A stretch of DNA of 64,000 nucleotides from Microbacterium sp. Leaf159 (GCF_001423615.1 NZ_LMOU01000003.1:13697-77696); one strand, 5' to 3'. Positions 42,170 through 50,985 are shown, counted from the first letter of the stretch. Made by a program: numbers and translations. The notes: generated by a model not told the origin, from the sequence alone.

Positions 42170-42925
42170 TCAGCCGGCGGGGCGCAGGCGCAGCTGCGCC
42201 ATGCCGCCGTCGACCTCGATGAACGTTCCCGTTGTGGATCCCGCGGCGGGGCTCACCAGGTAGGCGACAGCCGCGGCGACCTCGTCGGGCGAGACCAGGC
42301 GGCCATGCGGCTGGCGGGCTTCGAGGGCGGCCCGCTCGGCGGCCGGATCGTCGGCGGAGTCGAGCAGGCGTCCGACCCAGGGAGTGTCGGCGGTGCCGGG
42401 GTTCACCGCGTTGACGCGGATGCCCTCGCGCAGGTGATCGGCCGCCATGGCGCGGGTCAGGGCAGAGACGGCCCCCTTCGACGCGCTGTAGAGGGCGCGC
42501 TGAGGCAGGCCGGTCGACGACGCGATGGATGCCGTGTTGCAGACGGCCGCGCTCGGCGACTCCTTGAGCCACGGCAGTGCCGCCGAGGTGACGCGGGCGA
42601 TGCCGGTGACGTTGATCGAGAGCACACGTGCCCACTCGTCGTCGTCGTTCGCGGTGATGTCGCCCTGGGCTCCGACGCCGGCGTTGTTCACCACGATGTC
42701 GATGCGGCCGAACTTCTCGGCGACGGCCGTGACGGCGGCATCCACCGATGTGCGGTCGGATACATCGGCCGTGAACGCGGCGAACGCGGCATCCGCACCC
42801 GAGGTGTCGCGGTCGAGCACCGCGATCCGGGCTCCGTCGGCGTGCAGGCGGGCGGCGATGGCGGCCCCGATGCCGGATGCTCCACCGGTGACGATCGCGA
42901 CGAGTCCGTCGAGTGCAGTGCTCAC
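42170..42925 (-). CDS. SDR, probable 2-keto-3-deoxy-L-fuconate dehydrogenase
   Basis: NAD-dependent short-chain dehydrogenase, 251 residues. Cofactor motif TGGASGIG near 14; NNAGVG near 84; catalytic Ser in NTASIASSTG and YSASK near 150. The NPGTADTPWVGRLL segment is often found in SDRs of the L-fucose and L-rhamnose oxidative pathways, where they oxidise C4 of the 2-keto-3-deoxy acid. GTG at 42925 overlaps the FAA hydrolase stop (GTGA) and has GGGAGG 7 bases upstream; ATG 42940 is less likely. Confidence 0.83.
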   Translation of the reverse strand: MSTALDGLVAIVTGGASGIGAAIAARLHADGARIAVLDRDTSGADAAFAAFTADVSDRTSVDAAVTAVAEKFGRIDIVVNNAGVGAQGDITANDDDEWARVLSINVTGIARVTSAALPWLKESPSAAVCNTASIASSTGLPQRALYSASKGAVSALTRAMAADHLREGIRVNAVNPGTADTPWVGRLLDSADDPAAERAALEARQPHGRLVSPDEVAAAVAYLVSPAAGSTTGTFIEVDGGMAQLRLRPAG

Positions 42926-43782
42926 TTCTGTGCCTCCCATGCCACGAACTCCTGGCGCTGGTGCCCGAGTCCTTCGATCTCGATCTCGACGACGTCGCCG
43001 GCCCGCAGGTAGGGGAACTTGCCCCCGAACGCGACGCCCTGCGGGGTGCCGGTGAGGATCAGATCGCCCGGCTCGAGCGTGACGTACTGCGACAGGTGGT
43101 GCACGATCACGCGCACGTCGAAGATCATGTCGTTCGTGTTCGAGTCCTGGCGGGTCTCGCCGTTGACCCAGCTGCGCAGCTGCAGGTCGTCGACGTCGAC
43201 CTCGTCGGGGGTGACGAGCCACGGGCCGGTCGGGTTGAAGCCGGGGGCGATCTTGCCCTTCGACCACTGCCCGCCCGAGACCTCCATCTGGAACGCGCGC
43301 TCCGAGACGTCGTTCGCCACGACGTAGCCGGCGATGTGCGCCTCGGCCTGCTCGGGCGAATCGAGGTAGGCGGCGCGGGCGCCGATGACGATGCCGAGCT
43401 CGACCTCCCAGTCGGTCTTCTCGCTGCCGCGGGGGATGGTGACTGCGTCGTTGGGGCCGACCACCGTGTTCGGCGTCTTCAGGAACATGATCGGCACGGT
43501 CGGCGGCTCGGAGCCGGACTCGCGGGCGTGCGCCGCATAGTTCTGACCGATGCAGATGACGGCGCTGGGGCGGGCGATCGGCGCTCCGATGCGCATCGCG
43601 GCGGCCTCGTCGAGCACGGGGAGCTCGTCGGCGGCACGGGCGGCTTCGACGCGCGCCCGGAAGTCGCCGGCGAGGAAATCACCGTTCACATCGGATGTCA
43701 CTGCCCGCAGATCGAGATAGCGGTCGCCTTCGACGAGGACGGGGATCTCGGCACCGGGGGTGCCTAGACGTGCGAACTTCAT
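42922..43782 (-). CDS. FAA hydrolase family protein (probable 2,4-diketo-3-deoxy-L-fuconate hydrolase)
   Basis: Fumarylacetoacetate hydrolase-fold enzyme, 286 residues. Metal ligands are in DWEVELGIVIG (Glu pair near 125) and ANDVSERAFQ (Asp); YAAHARESG and GTPQGVAFG are family landmarks. In the L-fucose pathway this family cleaves 2,4-diketo-3-deoxy-L-fuconate to pyruvate and L-lactate. ATG 43782 follows AGGAGAG. First gene of a two-gene leftward operon, facing fuconate dehydratase across a shared operator. Confidence 0.85.
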   Translation of the reverse strand: MKFARLGTPGAEIPVLVEGDRYLDLRAVTSDVNGDFLAGDFRARVEAARAADELPVLDEAAAMRIGAPIARPSAVICIGQNYAAHARESGSEPPTVPIMFLKTPNTVVGPNDAVTIPRGSEKTDWEVELGIVIGARAAYLDSPEQAEAHIAGYVVANDVSERAFQMEVSGGQWSKGKIAPGFNPTGPWLVTPDEVDVDDLQLRSWVNGETRQDSNTNDMIFDVRVIVHHLSQYVTLEPGDLILTGTPQGVAFGGKFPYLRAGDVVEIEIEGLGHQRQEFVAWEAQK

Positions 43783-43835
43783 GTCTCTCCTGATCAGTGA
43801 GGATGCCGGGTGAGAGGGGTGCGCCGGGGCGGCCC

Positions 43836-43870
43836 GTCTCGTTGACAGTATAGACATCGGATGTTTACAC
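43836..43870. promoter_or_regulatory. Divergent promoters with shared operator ACATCGGATGT
   Basis: ACATCGGATGT (43854-43864) is a 5+1+5 palindrome. Leftward, TTGGAG (43872-43877 complement) and TATACT (43849-43854 complement) form a promoter with 17-base spacing, with the operator inside the spacer. Rightward, TTGACA (43842-43847) precedes a weak TTACAC 17 bases on. One bound repressor would block both. Confidence 0.6.
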
Positions 43871-43916
43871 TCCAAGAGATCTGCACGGATATCCGTCCCG
43901 TGCCCGAGAGGAACCC

Positions 43917-45212
43917 GTGAGCCGCATCGTCGCCCTCGACACGACCGACATCCGCTTCCCCACGTCGCTGAGTCTGGACGGGTCGGATGCCATGAACCCC
44001 GACCCTGACTACTCGGCCGCGTACGTGATCGTGCGCACGGATGCCGAGGACGGCGTCGAGGGCCACGCCTTCGTCTTCACGATCGGCCGCGGCAACGACG
44101 TGCAGGTCGCCGCGATCGATGCGCTCGCCGGACACCTGGTCGGCCGCGAGATCGAACCGCTGCTCGACGACATGGGCACGACCTTCCGCGACATCATCGG
44201 CGATTCGCAGCTGCGGTGGCTCGGCCCCGAGAAGGGCGTCATGCACATGGCCATCGGAGCGGTCATCAATGCGCTGTGGGACATCAAGGCCAAGCGCGCC
44301 GGCCTGCCGCTCTGGCAGCTGCTCGCGCGGATGACGCCCGAGGAGCTCGTGGGCCTCGTCGACTTCCGCTACCTCACCAATGCGCTGACGCCCGAGGACG
44401 CCCTCGAGATCCTGCGCGCCGCCGAGCCGGGTCGACTCGAGCGGGAGCGCGAGCTGCTCGCCACCGGATACCCCGGCTACACGACGAGCCCCGGGTGGCT
44501 GGGCTACTCCGACGAGAAGCTCGAGCGGCTCGCTCGCGAGGCGATGGCCGACGGCTTCACCCAGATCAAGCTCAAGGTCGGTGCTGACCTCGACGACGAC
44601 ATCCGCCGGTTCCGCAAGGCCCGCGAGGTCTGCGGGCCGGACTTCCCGATCGCGATCGACGCGAACCAGCGCTGGGAGGTGTCGGAGGCGATCGAGTGGG
44701 TGAACGCGCTCGCCGAATTCCACCCCGCCTGGATCGAGGAGCCCACGAGCCCCGACGACGTGCTCGGTCACGCCGAGATCGCGAGAGGTGTGGCGCCGAT
44801 CAGAGTCGCCACCGGCGAGCACGCGCAGAACCGGGTGATCTTCAAGCAGCTGCTGCAGGCCGAGGCGATCTCGGTCATGCAGATCGACGCGGTGCGCGTC
44901 GCGGGCGTCAACGAGAACATCGCCAACCTGTTGCTGGCCGCCAAGTTCGGCGTGCCGGTCTGCCCGCACGCGGGTGGCGTCGGGCTGTGCGAGGCGGTGC
45001 AGCACCTGTCGATGTTCGACTTCGTCGCCGTCACCGGCACGCGCGAGGGCCGGATGATCGAGTTCGTCGACCACCTGCACGAGCACTTCGTGATTCCCAC
45101 CGACATCCAGGGCGGCTCCTACATGGCGCCGACCGTGGCGGGCTCGGGCATGGAGATGAAGGCCGAGAGCATCGCCGCCTACACGTGGACGGGTCGGCAT
45201 GTCGGCGCCTGA
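43917..45212 (+). CDS. fucD: L-fuconate dehydratase (enolase superfamily)
   Basis: Removes water from L-fuconate (and often L-galactonate or D-arabinonate) to give the 2-keto-3-deoxy acid. The 431-residue length and the segment GYPGYTTSPGWLGYSDEKL are diagnostic of the FucD/ENOSF1 group. Catalytic Lys in IKLKVG (near 219); metal ligands in DANQR (near 247), EEPTS (near 272) and GEH (near 300); catalytic His in CPHAGGVGL (near 350). GTG 43917 with GAGAGGAA upstream. Overlaps the next gene by 14 bases. Confidence 0.93.
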   Translation: MSRIVALDTTDIRFPTSLSLDGSDAMNPDPDYSAAYVIVRTDAEDGVEGHAFVFTIGRGNDVQVAAIDALAGHLVGREIEPLLDDMGTTFRDIIGDSQLRWLGPEKGVMHMAIGAVINALWDIKAKRAGLPLWQLLARMTPEELVGLVDFRYLTNALTPEDALEILRAAEPGRLERERELLATGYPGYTTSPGWLGYSDEKLERLAREAMADGFTQIKLKVGADLDDDIRRFRKAREVCGPDFPIAIDANQRWEVSEAIEWVNALAEFHPAWIEEPTSPDDVLGHAEIARGVAPIRVATGEHAQNRVIFKQLLQAEAISVMQIDAVRVAGVNENIANLLLAAKFGVPVCPHAGGVGLCEAVQHLSMFDFVAVTGTREGRMIEFVDHLHEHFVIPTDIQGGSYMAPTVAGSGMEMKAESIAAYTWTGRHVGA

Positions 45213-46164
45213 ATCTCTCTCGCTTCCGGCTCTCGGATACGGCGCCGCGAACGTCGGAAACCTCTTCCGCGAGCTGAGCGACGACGAGTCGTGGGCCGTG
45301 CTGGATGCGGCGTGGGACAGCGGCATCCGCTACTTCGACACGGCTCCGCACTACGGGCTCGGGCTCTCGGAGCGCCGCCTCGGCGCCTTCCTGCAGACGA
45401 AGCCGCGCGACGAATTCGTGCTGTCGACGAAGGTCGGAAGGCTGCTGCGGCCGAACCCCGACCACGACGGCGGCCTCGACACCGCGAACGACTTCCACGT
45501 GCCCGACGACCTGCAGCGCGTGTGGGACTTCTCGGCATCGGGAATCCGCGCCAGTCTCGACGAGTCGCGCGAACGGCTGGGCATCGAGCGCATCGATCTG
45601 CTGTACCTGCACGACCCCGAGCGGCACGTCCTGGATCTCGCCCTCGCCGAAGCCCTGCCGGCGCTCGAGCAGCTGCGAACCGACGGCCAGGTCTCCGCGG
45701 TCGGGATCGGGTCGATGGTGTCGGATGCGCTCGCCGCCTCCGTGCGATCCGCAGATCTCGACCTCATCATGGTCGCGGGGCGGTACACGCTGCTCGAACA
45801 GCCCGCAGCCGCCGACGTGCTGCCGGCCTGCCGCGAGACCGGAACGGGCATCGTCGCGGCATCCGTCTTCAACTCGGGGCTGCTCGCGTCGAGCGAACCG
45901 CGTCGCGATGGCCGATACGAGTATGGCCAGCTTCCCGACGAGCTCTGGGACCGGCTGCTGCGCATCGCGCGAGTGTGCGCCGAGCACGACGTGCCGCTGC
46001 CCGCCGCAGCGATCCAGTTCCCGCTGCAGTCCGATGTGGTGCGCTCCGTCGTCGTGGGCGGCAGCCGGCCGACGCAGCTGACGCAGAACGCGGAGTACGC
46101 GGCGCTCGAGATTCCCGGCGCCCTGTGGGCTGAGCTGGCTGCTGAAGGGCTGATCCCGGCCTGA
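45199..46164 (+). CDS. Aldo/keto reductase, probable L-fucose (D-threo-aldose) 1-dehydrogenase
   Basis: NAD(P)-dependent oxidation of L-fucose to its lactone, the first step of the pathway, is the likely role. The 321-residue enzyme has the tetrad in YFDTAPHYGLGLSE (Asp, Tyr), STKVGRLL (Lys) and LYLHDPERH (His). The DFSASGIRASLDESRERLG segment is typical of the D-threo-aldose 1-dehydrogenase / pyridoxal dehydrogenase group. ATG 45199 overlaps the fuconate dehydratase gene by 14 bases, so they are coupled. Ends 12 bases from the convergent LacI gene. Confidence 0.86.
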   Translation: MSAPESLSLPALGYGAANVGNLFRELSDDESWAVLDAAWDSGIRYFDTAPHYGLGLSERRLGAFLQTKPRDEFVLSTKVGRLLRPNPDHDGGLDTANDFHVPDDLQRVWDFSASGIRASLDESRERLGIERIDLLYLHDPERHVLDLALAEALPALEQLRTDGQVSAVGIGSMVSDALAASVRSADLDLIMVAGRYTLLEQPAAADVLPACRETGTGIVAASVFNSGLLASSEPRRDGRYEYGQLPDELWDRLLRIARVCAEHDVPLPAAAIQFPLQSDVVRSVVVGGSRPTQLTQNAEYAALEIPGALWAELAAEGLIPA

Positions 46165-46176
46165 GCCGGCGTGAGC

Positions 46177-47178
46177 TCAGCGCCCGACGGTGGACTCGCG
46201 AACCACGAGCTCGGCGGCGAACGGCGTCGGCGCTGGCAGGTCGGCGGTGGGGTCGGTGAGCTGACGGATCAGGGCGGCACCGGCCGCTCGGCCGATCTCG
46301 TACCCGGGCTGACGCACGCTTGTGAGCGGCACGACGGTCTGGTGCGCCTGGGCGACGTCGTCGAAGCCGACCAGGGCGATCTGCTCAGGCACGCGGATCC
46401 CCTCGCGCAGCAGTCGGGTGAGCACGCCGATCGCGACCATGTCGTTCGCGGCGAAGATCGCGTCGGGGCGGTCGGCGGCGGGCGACGCGACGATCCGCTC
46501 GGCGATCTCCAGACCGTCCTCCGTCGTCAGATGCGGCACGTCGAACACATCGACCGTGGCATCCGTACCCACGACGGCGTCACGCAGCCCCAGAAGACGG
46601 TCGTTCGACTGGCTGACGCTCGGCGCCCCCAGGAACAGGATGCGGCGACGGCCGATCGACAGCAGATGCTCCCCGGCGAGGCGCCCGCCGCCGCGGTCGT
46701 CGAAACGTACGGATCCGACGCTCGGCGAGTCGGGGATCGGTCCCACGACGACCGAGCGGATGCCGCGCTCCGCGAGCTGTTCGAGCCGTGGCACGACGTC
46801 TTCGAGAGGGTAGATCACGATGCCCTGCACGCGGTGCGACTCGAACATGTCGATGTTGCGGCGTTCGATGCCGGCGTCGCGATTGCTGTTGCTGAAGAAG
46901 AGCGACCAGCCGCCCTCGCGCGCCACGTCTTCGACCCCGCGCGAGAGCTCATGGAAGTACGGCAGCCACGCGTCGAGCAGGATCAGTGCGAGCGCCTTGC
47001 TCGACCCCGCTCGCAGCTGCCGAGCCGATTCGTTCGGCACGTAGCCGAGTCGCTCGATCGCGTCTCTGACCTTCGCGGCGCTCGACTCCCCGAGCACGTG
47101 CGGGTGATTGAGGTAGTTCGAGACGGTCGAGGAGGACACCCCGGCGAGGGCTGCGACGTCTTTGACGCTGGCGGGCAT
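46177..47178 (-). CDS. LacI-family transcriptional regulator
   Basis: Repressor of 333 residues. HTH and hinge helix are intact: VKDVAALAGVSSSTVSNYLN (4-23) and LGYVPNESARQLRAGSS (about 44-60); the sugar-binding core follows (ALILLDAWLPYFHELSRGVE; IFAANDMVAIGVL). ATG 47178 has AAGGAG 5 bases upstream. Two palindromes in the divergent gap are its probable operators, so it should control the epimerase gene and itself. Confidence 0.92.
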   Translation of the reverse strand: MPASVKDVAALAGVSSSTVSNYLNHPHVLGESSAAKVRDAIERLGYVPNESARQLRAGSSKALALILLDAWLPYFHELSRGVEDVAREGGWSLFFSNSNRDAGIERRNIDMFESHRVQGIVIYPLEDVVPRLEQLAERGIRSVVVGPIPDSPSVGSVRFDDRGGGRLAGEHLLSIGRRRILFLGAPSVSQSNDRLLGLRDAVVGTDATVDVFDVPHLTTEDGLEIAERIVASPAADRPDAIFAANDMVAIGVLTRLLREGIRVPEQIALVGFDDVAQAHQTVVPLTSVRQPGYEIGRAAGAALIRQLTDPTADLPAPTPFAAELVVRESTVGR

Positions 47179-47267
47179 GGAGCTCCTTGTCGACGGCGTC
47201 GGTGCGCGCGTGCGCGAGGGTTGCTGCGCGCCCGCGCGGCACTGACGACTCCACAGTAGCCGAGCGA

Positions 47268-47347
47268 TTGGCACGTGCCAAGAAACTTCTTGACACCGCA
47301 TCCGCCACCCCGTACCGTGACCTGAACGCAGGGTTGCAACGTGCCAA
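47268..47347. promoter_or_regulatory. LacI operator pair flanking the epimerase promoter
   Basis: O1 TTGGCACGTGCCAA (47268-47281) is a perfect 14-bp palindrome with the central CG typical of LacI sites. O2 TTGCAACGTGCCAA (47334-47347) differs at two positions. Between them are TTGACA (47290-47295) and TACCGT (47313-47318), 17 bases apart. The sites are 66 bp apart, suited to looping. Confidence 0.8.
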
Positions 47348-47392
47348 TCCTGCCGAGGCGAAGGTGCCGCACACCCGTCTCCGAGAGGTCTC

Positions 47393-48262
47393 ATGAACAT
47401 CGGATGCCACGGGCTCGTCTGGACCGGACACTTCGATGCCGACGGCATCCGTCTCTCCGTCGAGAAGACGAAGGCGGCGGGATTCGACCTCATCGAGTTC
47501 CCGCTCATGGATCCGTTCTCGTTCGATGTCGCCGCGGCGAAGGATGCGCTCGAAGAGCACGATCTCGCGGTCAGCGCCTCGCTCGGGCTCTCGGGTGCGA
47601 CCGACGTCACCAGCTCCGACCCCGAGGTCGTGGCTGCGGGCGAGGCCCTACTGCTCAAAGCGGTCGACGTGCTCAGCGACCTCGGCGGGCAGCACTTCTG
47701 CGGAGTGATCTACAGCGCGATGCAGAAGTACATGGACCCGGTCACCCCCGAAGGCCTCGAGAGTAGCCGCCGCACGATCGCCCGCGTCGCCGATCACGCG
47801 GCTGAGCGCGGCGTCTCGGTGTCGCTCGAGGTCGTCAACCGCTACGAGACGAACGTTCTGAACACCGCCCGTCAGGCTCTCGCCTACCTCGCGGAGATCG
47901 ATCGGCCGAACCTCGGCATCCACCTCGACACGTACCACATGAACATCGAGGAGTCGGATATGTTCGCGCCGGTGCTCGACGCCGCCCCGTCGCTGCGCTA
48001 CGTGCACATCGGGGAGAGCCACCGCGGATATCTCGGTACGGGAACCGTCGACTTCGACAACTTCTTCAAGGCGCTGGGGCGCATCGGATACGACGGCCCG
48101 ATCGTGTTCGAGTCGTTCTCGTCGGCCGTGGTGGCTCCCGACCTCAGCCGCATGCTGGGGATCTGGCGCAACCTCTGGACCGACAACGCCGAGCTCGGCG
48201 CGCACGCCAACGCGTACATCCGCGACAAGCTCGTCGCCGTCGACTCGATCCGGCTGCATTGA
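47393..48262 (+). CDS. Sugar phosphate isomerase/epimerase (xylose isomerase-like TIM barrel)
   Basis: Metal-dependent ketose 3-epimerase-like enzyme of 289 residues, related to D-psicose/D-tagatose epimerases. Conserved metal and substrate residues: SLEVVNRYETNVLN (Glu near 146), LDTYHMNIEE (Asp, His near 180), HIGESHRG (near 205) and VFESFSS (Glu near 240). ATG 47393. Controlled by the divergent LacI. Lies just upstream of the ABC importer operon but with its own stop and a 186-base gap, so the importer has separate control. Confidence 0.87.
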   Translation: MNIGCHGLVWTGHFDADGIRLSVEKTKAAGFDLIEFPLMDPFSFDVAAAKDALEEHDLAVSASLGLSGATDVTSSDPEVVAAGEALLLKAVDVLSDLGGQHFCGVIYSAMQKYMDPVTPEGLESSRRTIARVADHAAERGVSVSLEVVNRYETNVLNTARQALAYLAEIDRPNLGIHLDTYHMNIEESDMFAPVLDAAPSLRYVHIGESHRGYLGTGTVDFDNFFKALGRIGYDGPIVFESFSSAVVAPDLSRMLGIWRNLWTDNAELGAHANAYIRDKLVAVDSIRLH

Positions 48263-48283
48263 GCCGGCTCATCGCCGAATCGC

Positions 48284-48314
48284 AGACCTGTGGCCAACTT
48301 GTTATTACAGGTCT
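48284..48314 (+). promoter_or_regulatory. Operator S3 upstream of the ABC importer operon
   Basis: ACTTGTTATTACAGGT (48297-48312) is the ACCTGTnAynACAAGT motif read in reverse. An outer repeat AGACCTGT (48284-48291) pairs with ACAGGTCT (48307-48314), extending the symmetry. Confidence 0.7.
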
Positions 48315-48384
48315 TCCTTTCGGAAGAAGTCTTAGTTACATTTAGATACAACTTGCGCAGGGTGGGGCGCAGGCCGCAGAATTG

Positions 48385-48393
48385 ATCCGATGT
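48385..48393. promoter_or_regulatory. Possible FCD-GntR half-operator upstream of the importer
   Basis: ATCCGATGT followed by TTAC reproduces nine bases of the 43854 palindrome in reverse orientation and the TTTAC flanking it. Suggests that the fucose regulator also acts at the importer promoter. Confidence 0.4.
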
Positions 48394-48448
48394 TTACGGG
48401 CCCGACCGGAAATGTCAGATAACGACCTTCAAGGAAGCAGGTGAGCAC

Positions 48449-49951
48449 ATGAGTGACCCCATTCTCAGAGTCGAGGGGATCAGTAAGGGATTCCCCGGTG
48501 TGCAGGCTCTCAAGGACGTGCACCTCGAGGTGCGTGCCGGTGAGGTGCTGGTGCTCGTGGGCGAGAACGGCGCGGGCAAGTCGACTCTCATGAAGATCCT
48601 CTCGGGGATCTACACCAAGGACGAGGGCACGATCACGTTCGAGGGCCAGGAGGTCGAGCTGACCAGCCCGCTGCAGGCGCAGCAGCTCGGGATCACGATC
48701 ATCCACCAGGAACTCAACCTGATGCCCGATCTCACCGTGGCGCAGAACATCTTCGTCGGACGCGAGCCCACGACCGGGCCGTTCCTCTCGGAGCGCAAGC
48801 TCAACGCGCAGACCGCAGAGCTGCTGCAGCGACTGGGCATCCGGGTGAACCCGCGACAGCTCGTCGGTGAGCTCACCGTGGCCGAGCAGCAGATGGTCGA
48901 GATCGCCAAAGCGCTCTCGTTCAACGCCAAGGTGCTCATCATGGACGAGCCCACGTCGGCGCTCACCGATTCCGAGACCGAGACCCTGTTCGTGCTCATC
49001 GAGCAGCTGCGGGCGTCGGGCACCGGCATCGTCTACATCTCGCACCGCATGGACGAGCTGCGGCGCCTCGCCGACCGCGTCACGGTGCTCCGGGATGGCA
49101 CATACATCGGATCACTGGAGAAATCCGAGGTCAGCATCCCGAAGATCATCGAGATGATGGTCGGACGCGTGATCGACGAGGGAACCAGGCCGCAGGCCCG
49201 CGACCACATCAACGACCCGATCGTGCTCGACGTGCAGGGGCTCTCGACCAAGAACCTCCTGAAAGACGTCTCGTTCCAGCTGCACAAGGGCGAGATCCTC
49301 GGCTTCGCCGGCCTCATGGGGGCGGGCCGCACCGAGACGGCGAGGGCCATCATCGGCGCCGACCACCGCGACGGCGGCACGATCGCGATCGGCGGCGATC
49401 CCGTGCGCATCGGACAGCCCGCGGATGCCGTGAAGCATGGCCTCGGCTACCTCTCGGAGGACCGCAAGCTGCTCGGGCTCATGCTCGAGCAGGACGTGAC
49501 GTTCAACACCGTGCTCGCCTCGCTCGGGTCGTACGCCAACGGCATCGGCTGGATGGGCGACAGCAAGGCGAAGAACCGCACGAAGGAGTACGTGCAGCAG
49601 CTGCGGGTCAAGACGCCCTCGGTGAACCAGGTCGTGAAGCTCCTCTCCGGAGGGAACCAGCAGAAGGTCGTCATCGCCCGGTGGCTGATGCGCGACTGCG
49701 ACATCCTCATCTTCGACGAGCCGACCCGAGGGATCGACGTCGGCGCGAAGGAGGAGATCTACCGCCTGATGCAGCAGCTCGCTGATCAGGGCAAATCCAT
49801 CATCGTCATCTCGTCGGAACTGCCGGAGATCCTCCGCGTCGCGAACCGCATCGCGGTCTTCGCGAACGGTCGCATCACCGGAACCCTCCGCAACGAGGAA
49901 GCCAGCCAGGAGAAGATCATGCAACTCGCAGCCCACGGGGAGGAAGACTGA
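48449..49951 (+). CDS. Ribose-type ABC importer ATPase, two nucleotide-binding domains
   Basis: RbsA/XylG-type energising subunit, 500 residues. Domain 1: Walker A GENGAGKST (near 37), signature-like LTVAEQQMVEIAKAL, Walker B VLIMDEPTSAL. Domain 2: degenerate Walker A GLMGAGRTET (near 290), canonical LSGGNQQKVVIARWL and Walker B ILIFDEPTRGIDVGA. Such asymmetry is normal for the family. ATG 48449. TGATG overlap with the permease gene. Two different operator types upstream suggest control by more than one sugar signal. Confidence 0.93.
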   Translation: MSDPILRVEGISKGFPGVQALKDVHLEVRAGEVLVLVGENGAGKSTLMKILSGIYTKDEGTITFEGQEVELTSPLQAQQLGITIIHQELNLMPDLTVAQNIFVGREPTTGPFLSERKLNAQTAELLQRLGIRVNPRQLVGELTVAEQQMVEIAKALSFNAKVLIMDEPTSALTDSETETLFVLIEQLRASGTGIVYISHRMDELRRLADRVTVLRDGTYIGSLEKSEVSIPKIIEMMVGRVIDEGTRPQARDHINDPIVLDVQGLSTKNLLKDVSFQLHKGEILGFAGLMGAGRTETARAIIGADHRDGGTIAIGGDPVRIGQPADAVKHGLGYLSEDRKLLGLMLEQDVTFNTVLASLGSYANGIGWMGDSKAKNRTKEYVQQLRVKTPSVNQVVKLLSGGNQQKVVIARWLMRDCDILIFDEPTRGIDVGAKEEIYRLMQQLADQGKSIIVISSELPEILRVANRIAVFANGRITGTLRNEEASQEKIMQLAAHGEED

Positions 49952-50985
49952 TGAGCACCCCACAGCAGTCCGGATCGTCGACGACGACGATCATCCAGAC
50001 GGCAGTCGACGAGAACACCGACAAGCGCGACATCGGCGGATTCCTCCGTCGTCAGCTCCAGCAGTCGCTGGCCTTCGGCACGCTGATCGTCCTGGTGATC
50101 TTCTTCTCGATCGCCAGCCCGAACTTCTTCACCTTCAGCAACATCGCCACGGTGCTGCTGTCGACCGCGGTCATCGGCATCCTCGCCCTCGGCACGACCT
50201 TCGTCATCATCACCGGCGGCATCGATCTCTCGATCGGGACCGGCATGGCGCTCTGCGCCGTGATGACGGGCGTGTTCGTGACGAACATGGGGCTCCCGGT
50301 CTGGGTCGGCGTGATCGGCGGTGTCCTCACGGGTGTCCTCATGGGACTCGTGAACGGCATCAACATCACCTTCCTCCGACTGCCCCCGTTCATCGCCACC
50401 CTCGCGATGATGATGATCGCCGGCGGACTCGCCCTCGTCATCTCGAACGTCTCGCCGATCTACTTCTCGACGTCGGCCCCCGACTTCAAGAAGATCGCGC
50501 TCGGCGTGATCATCCCCGGCATCCCGAACGCCGTGCTGATCACCGCGGTGGCCGCGATCATCGCCTGGCTGGTGCTGTCGAAGACGCTCCTCGGCCGCTA
50601 CACGTTCGCGATCGGCTCGAACGAGGAGGCCACCCGCCTCTCGGGTGTGAACACGCGACGCTGGACGATCCTCATCTACATGTTCGCCGGAGCCTTCACC
50701 GGCATCGCGGGCATCGTGATCGCCGCCCGCCTCGACTCGGCCCAGCCGCAGATCGGCACCGGCTACGAGCTGCAGGCGATCGCCGCGGTCATCATCGGCG
50801 GAACCTCGCTGCTCGGCGGACGAGGATCCATCCTCGGCACCGTGATCGGTGCGCTCATCATGAGCGTGCTCGTCAACGGCCTGCGCATCATGTCGATCCA
50901 GTCGGAATGGCAGAACATCGTCGTCGGCATCGTCGTGCTGCTGGCCGTGTTCCTCGACTCGCTGCGCAACCGCCAGCGCACCTGA
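49951..50985 (+). CDS. Ribose-type ABC importer permease
   Basis: RbsC/XylH-type membrane subunit, 344 residues with about nine to ten membrane segments. Typical landmarks: ITGGIDLSIGTGMAL (near 88), GLVNGINITFLRLPPFIATLAMM and IGSNEEATRLSGVNTRR (the ATPase-docking loop). Its ATG shares bases with the ATPase stop. A 45-residue hydrophilic N-terminus precedes the first helix. Confidence 0.93.
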   Translation: MSTPQQSGSSTTTIIQTAVDENTDKRDIGGFLRRQLQQSLAFGTLIVLVIFFSIASPNFFTFSNIATVLLSTAVIGILALGTTFVIITGGIDLSIGTGMALCAVMTGVFVTNMGLPVWVGVIGGVLTGVLMGLVNGINITFLRLPPFIATLAMMMIAGGLALVISNVSPIYFSTSAPDFKKIALGVIIPGIPNAVLITAVAAIIAWLVLSKTLLGRYTFAIGSNEEATRLSGVNTRRWTILIYMFAGAFTGIAGIVIAARLDSAQPQIGTGYELQAIAAVIIGGTSLLGGRGSILGTVIGALIMSVLVNGLRIMSIQSEWQNIVVGIVVLLAVFLDSLRNRQRT

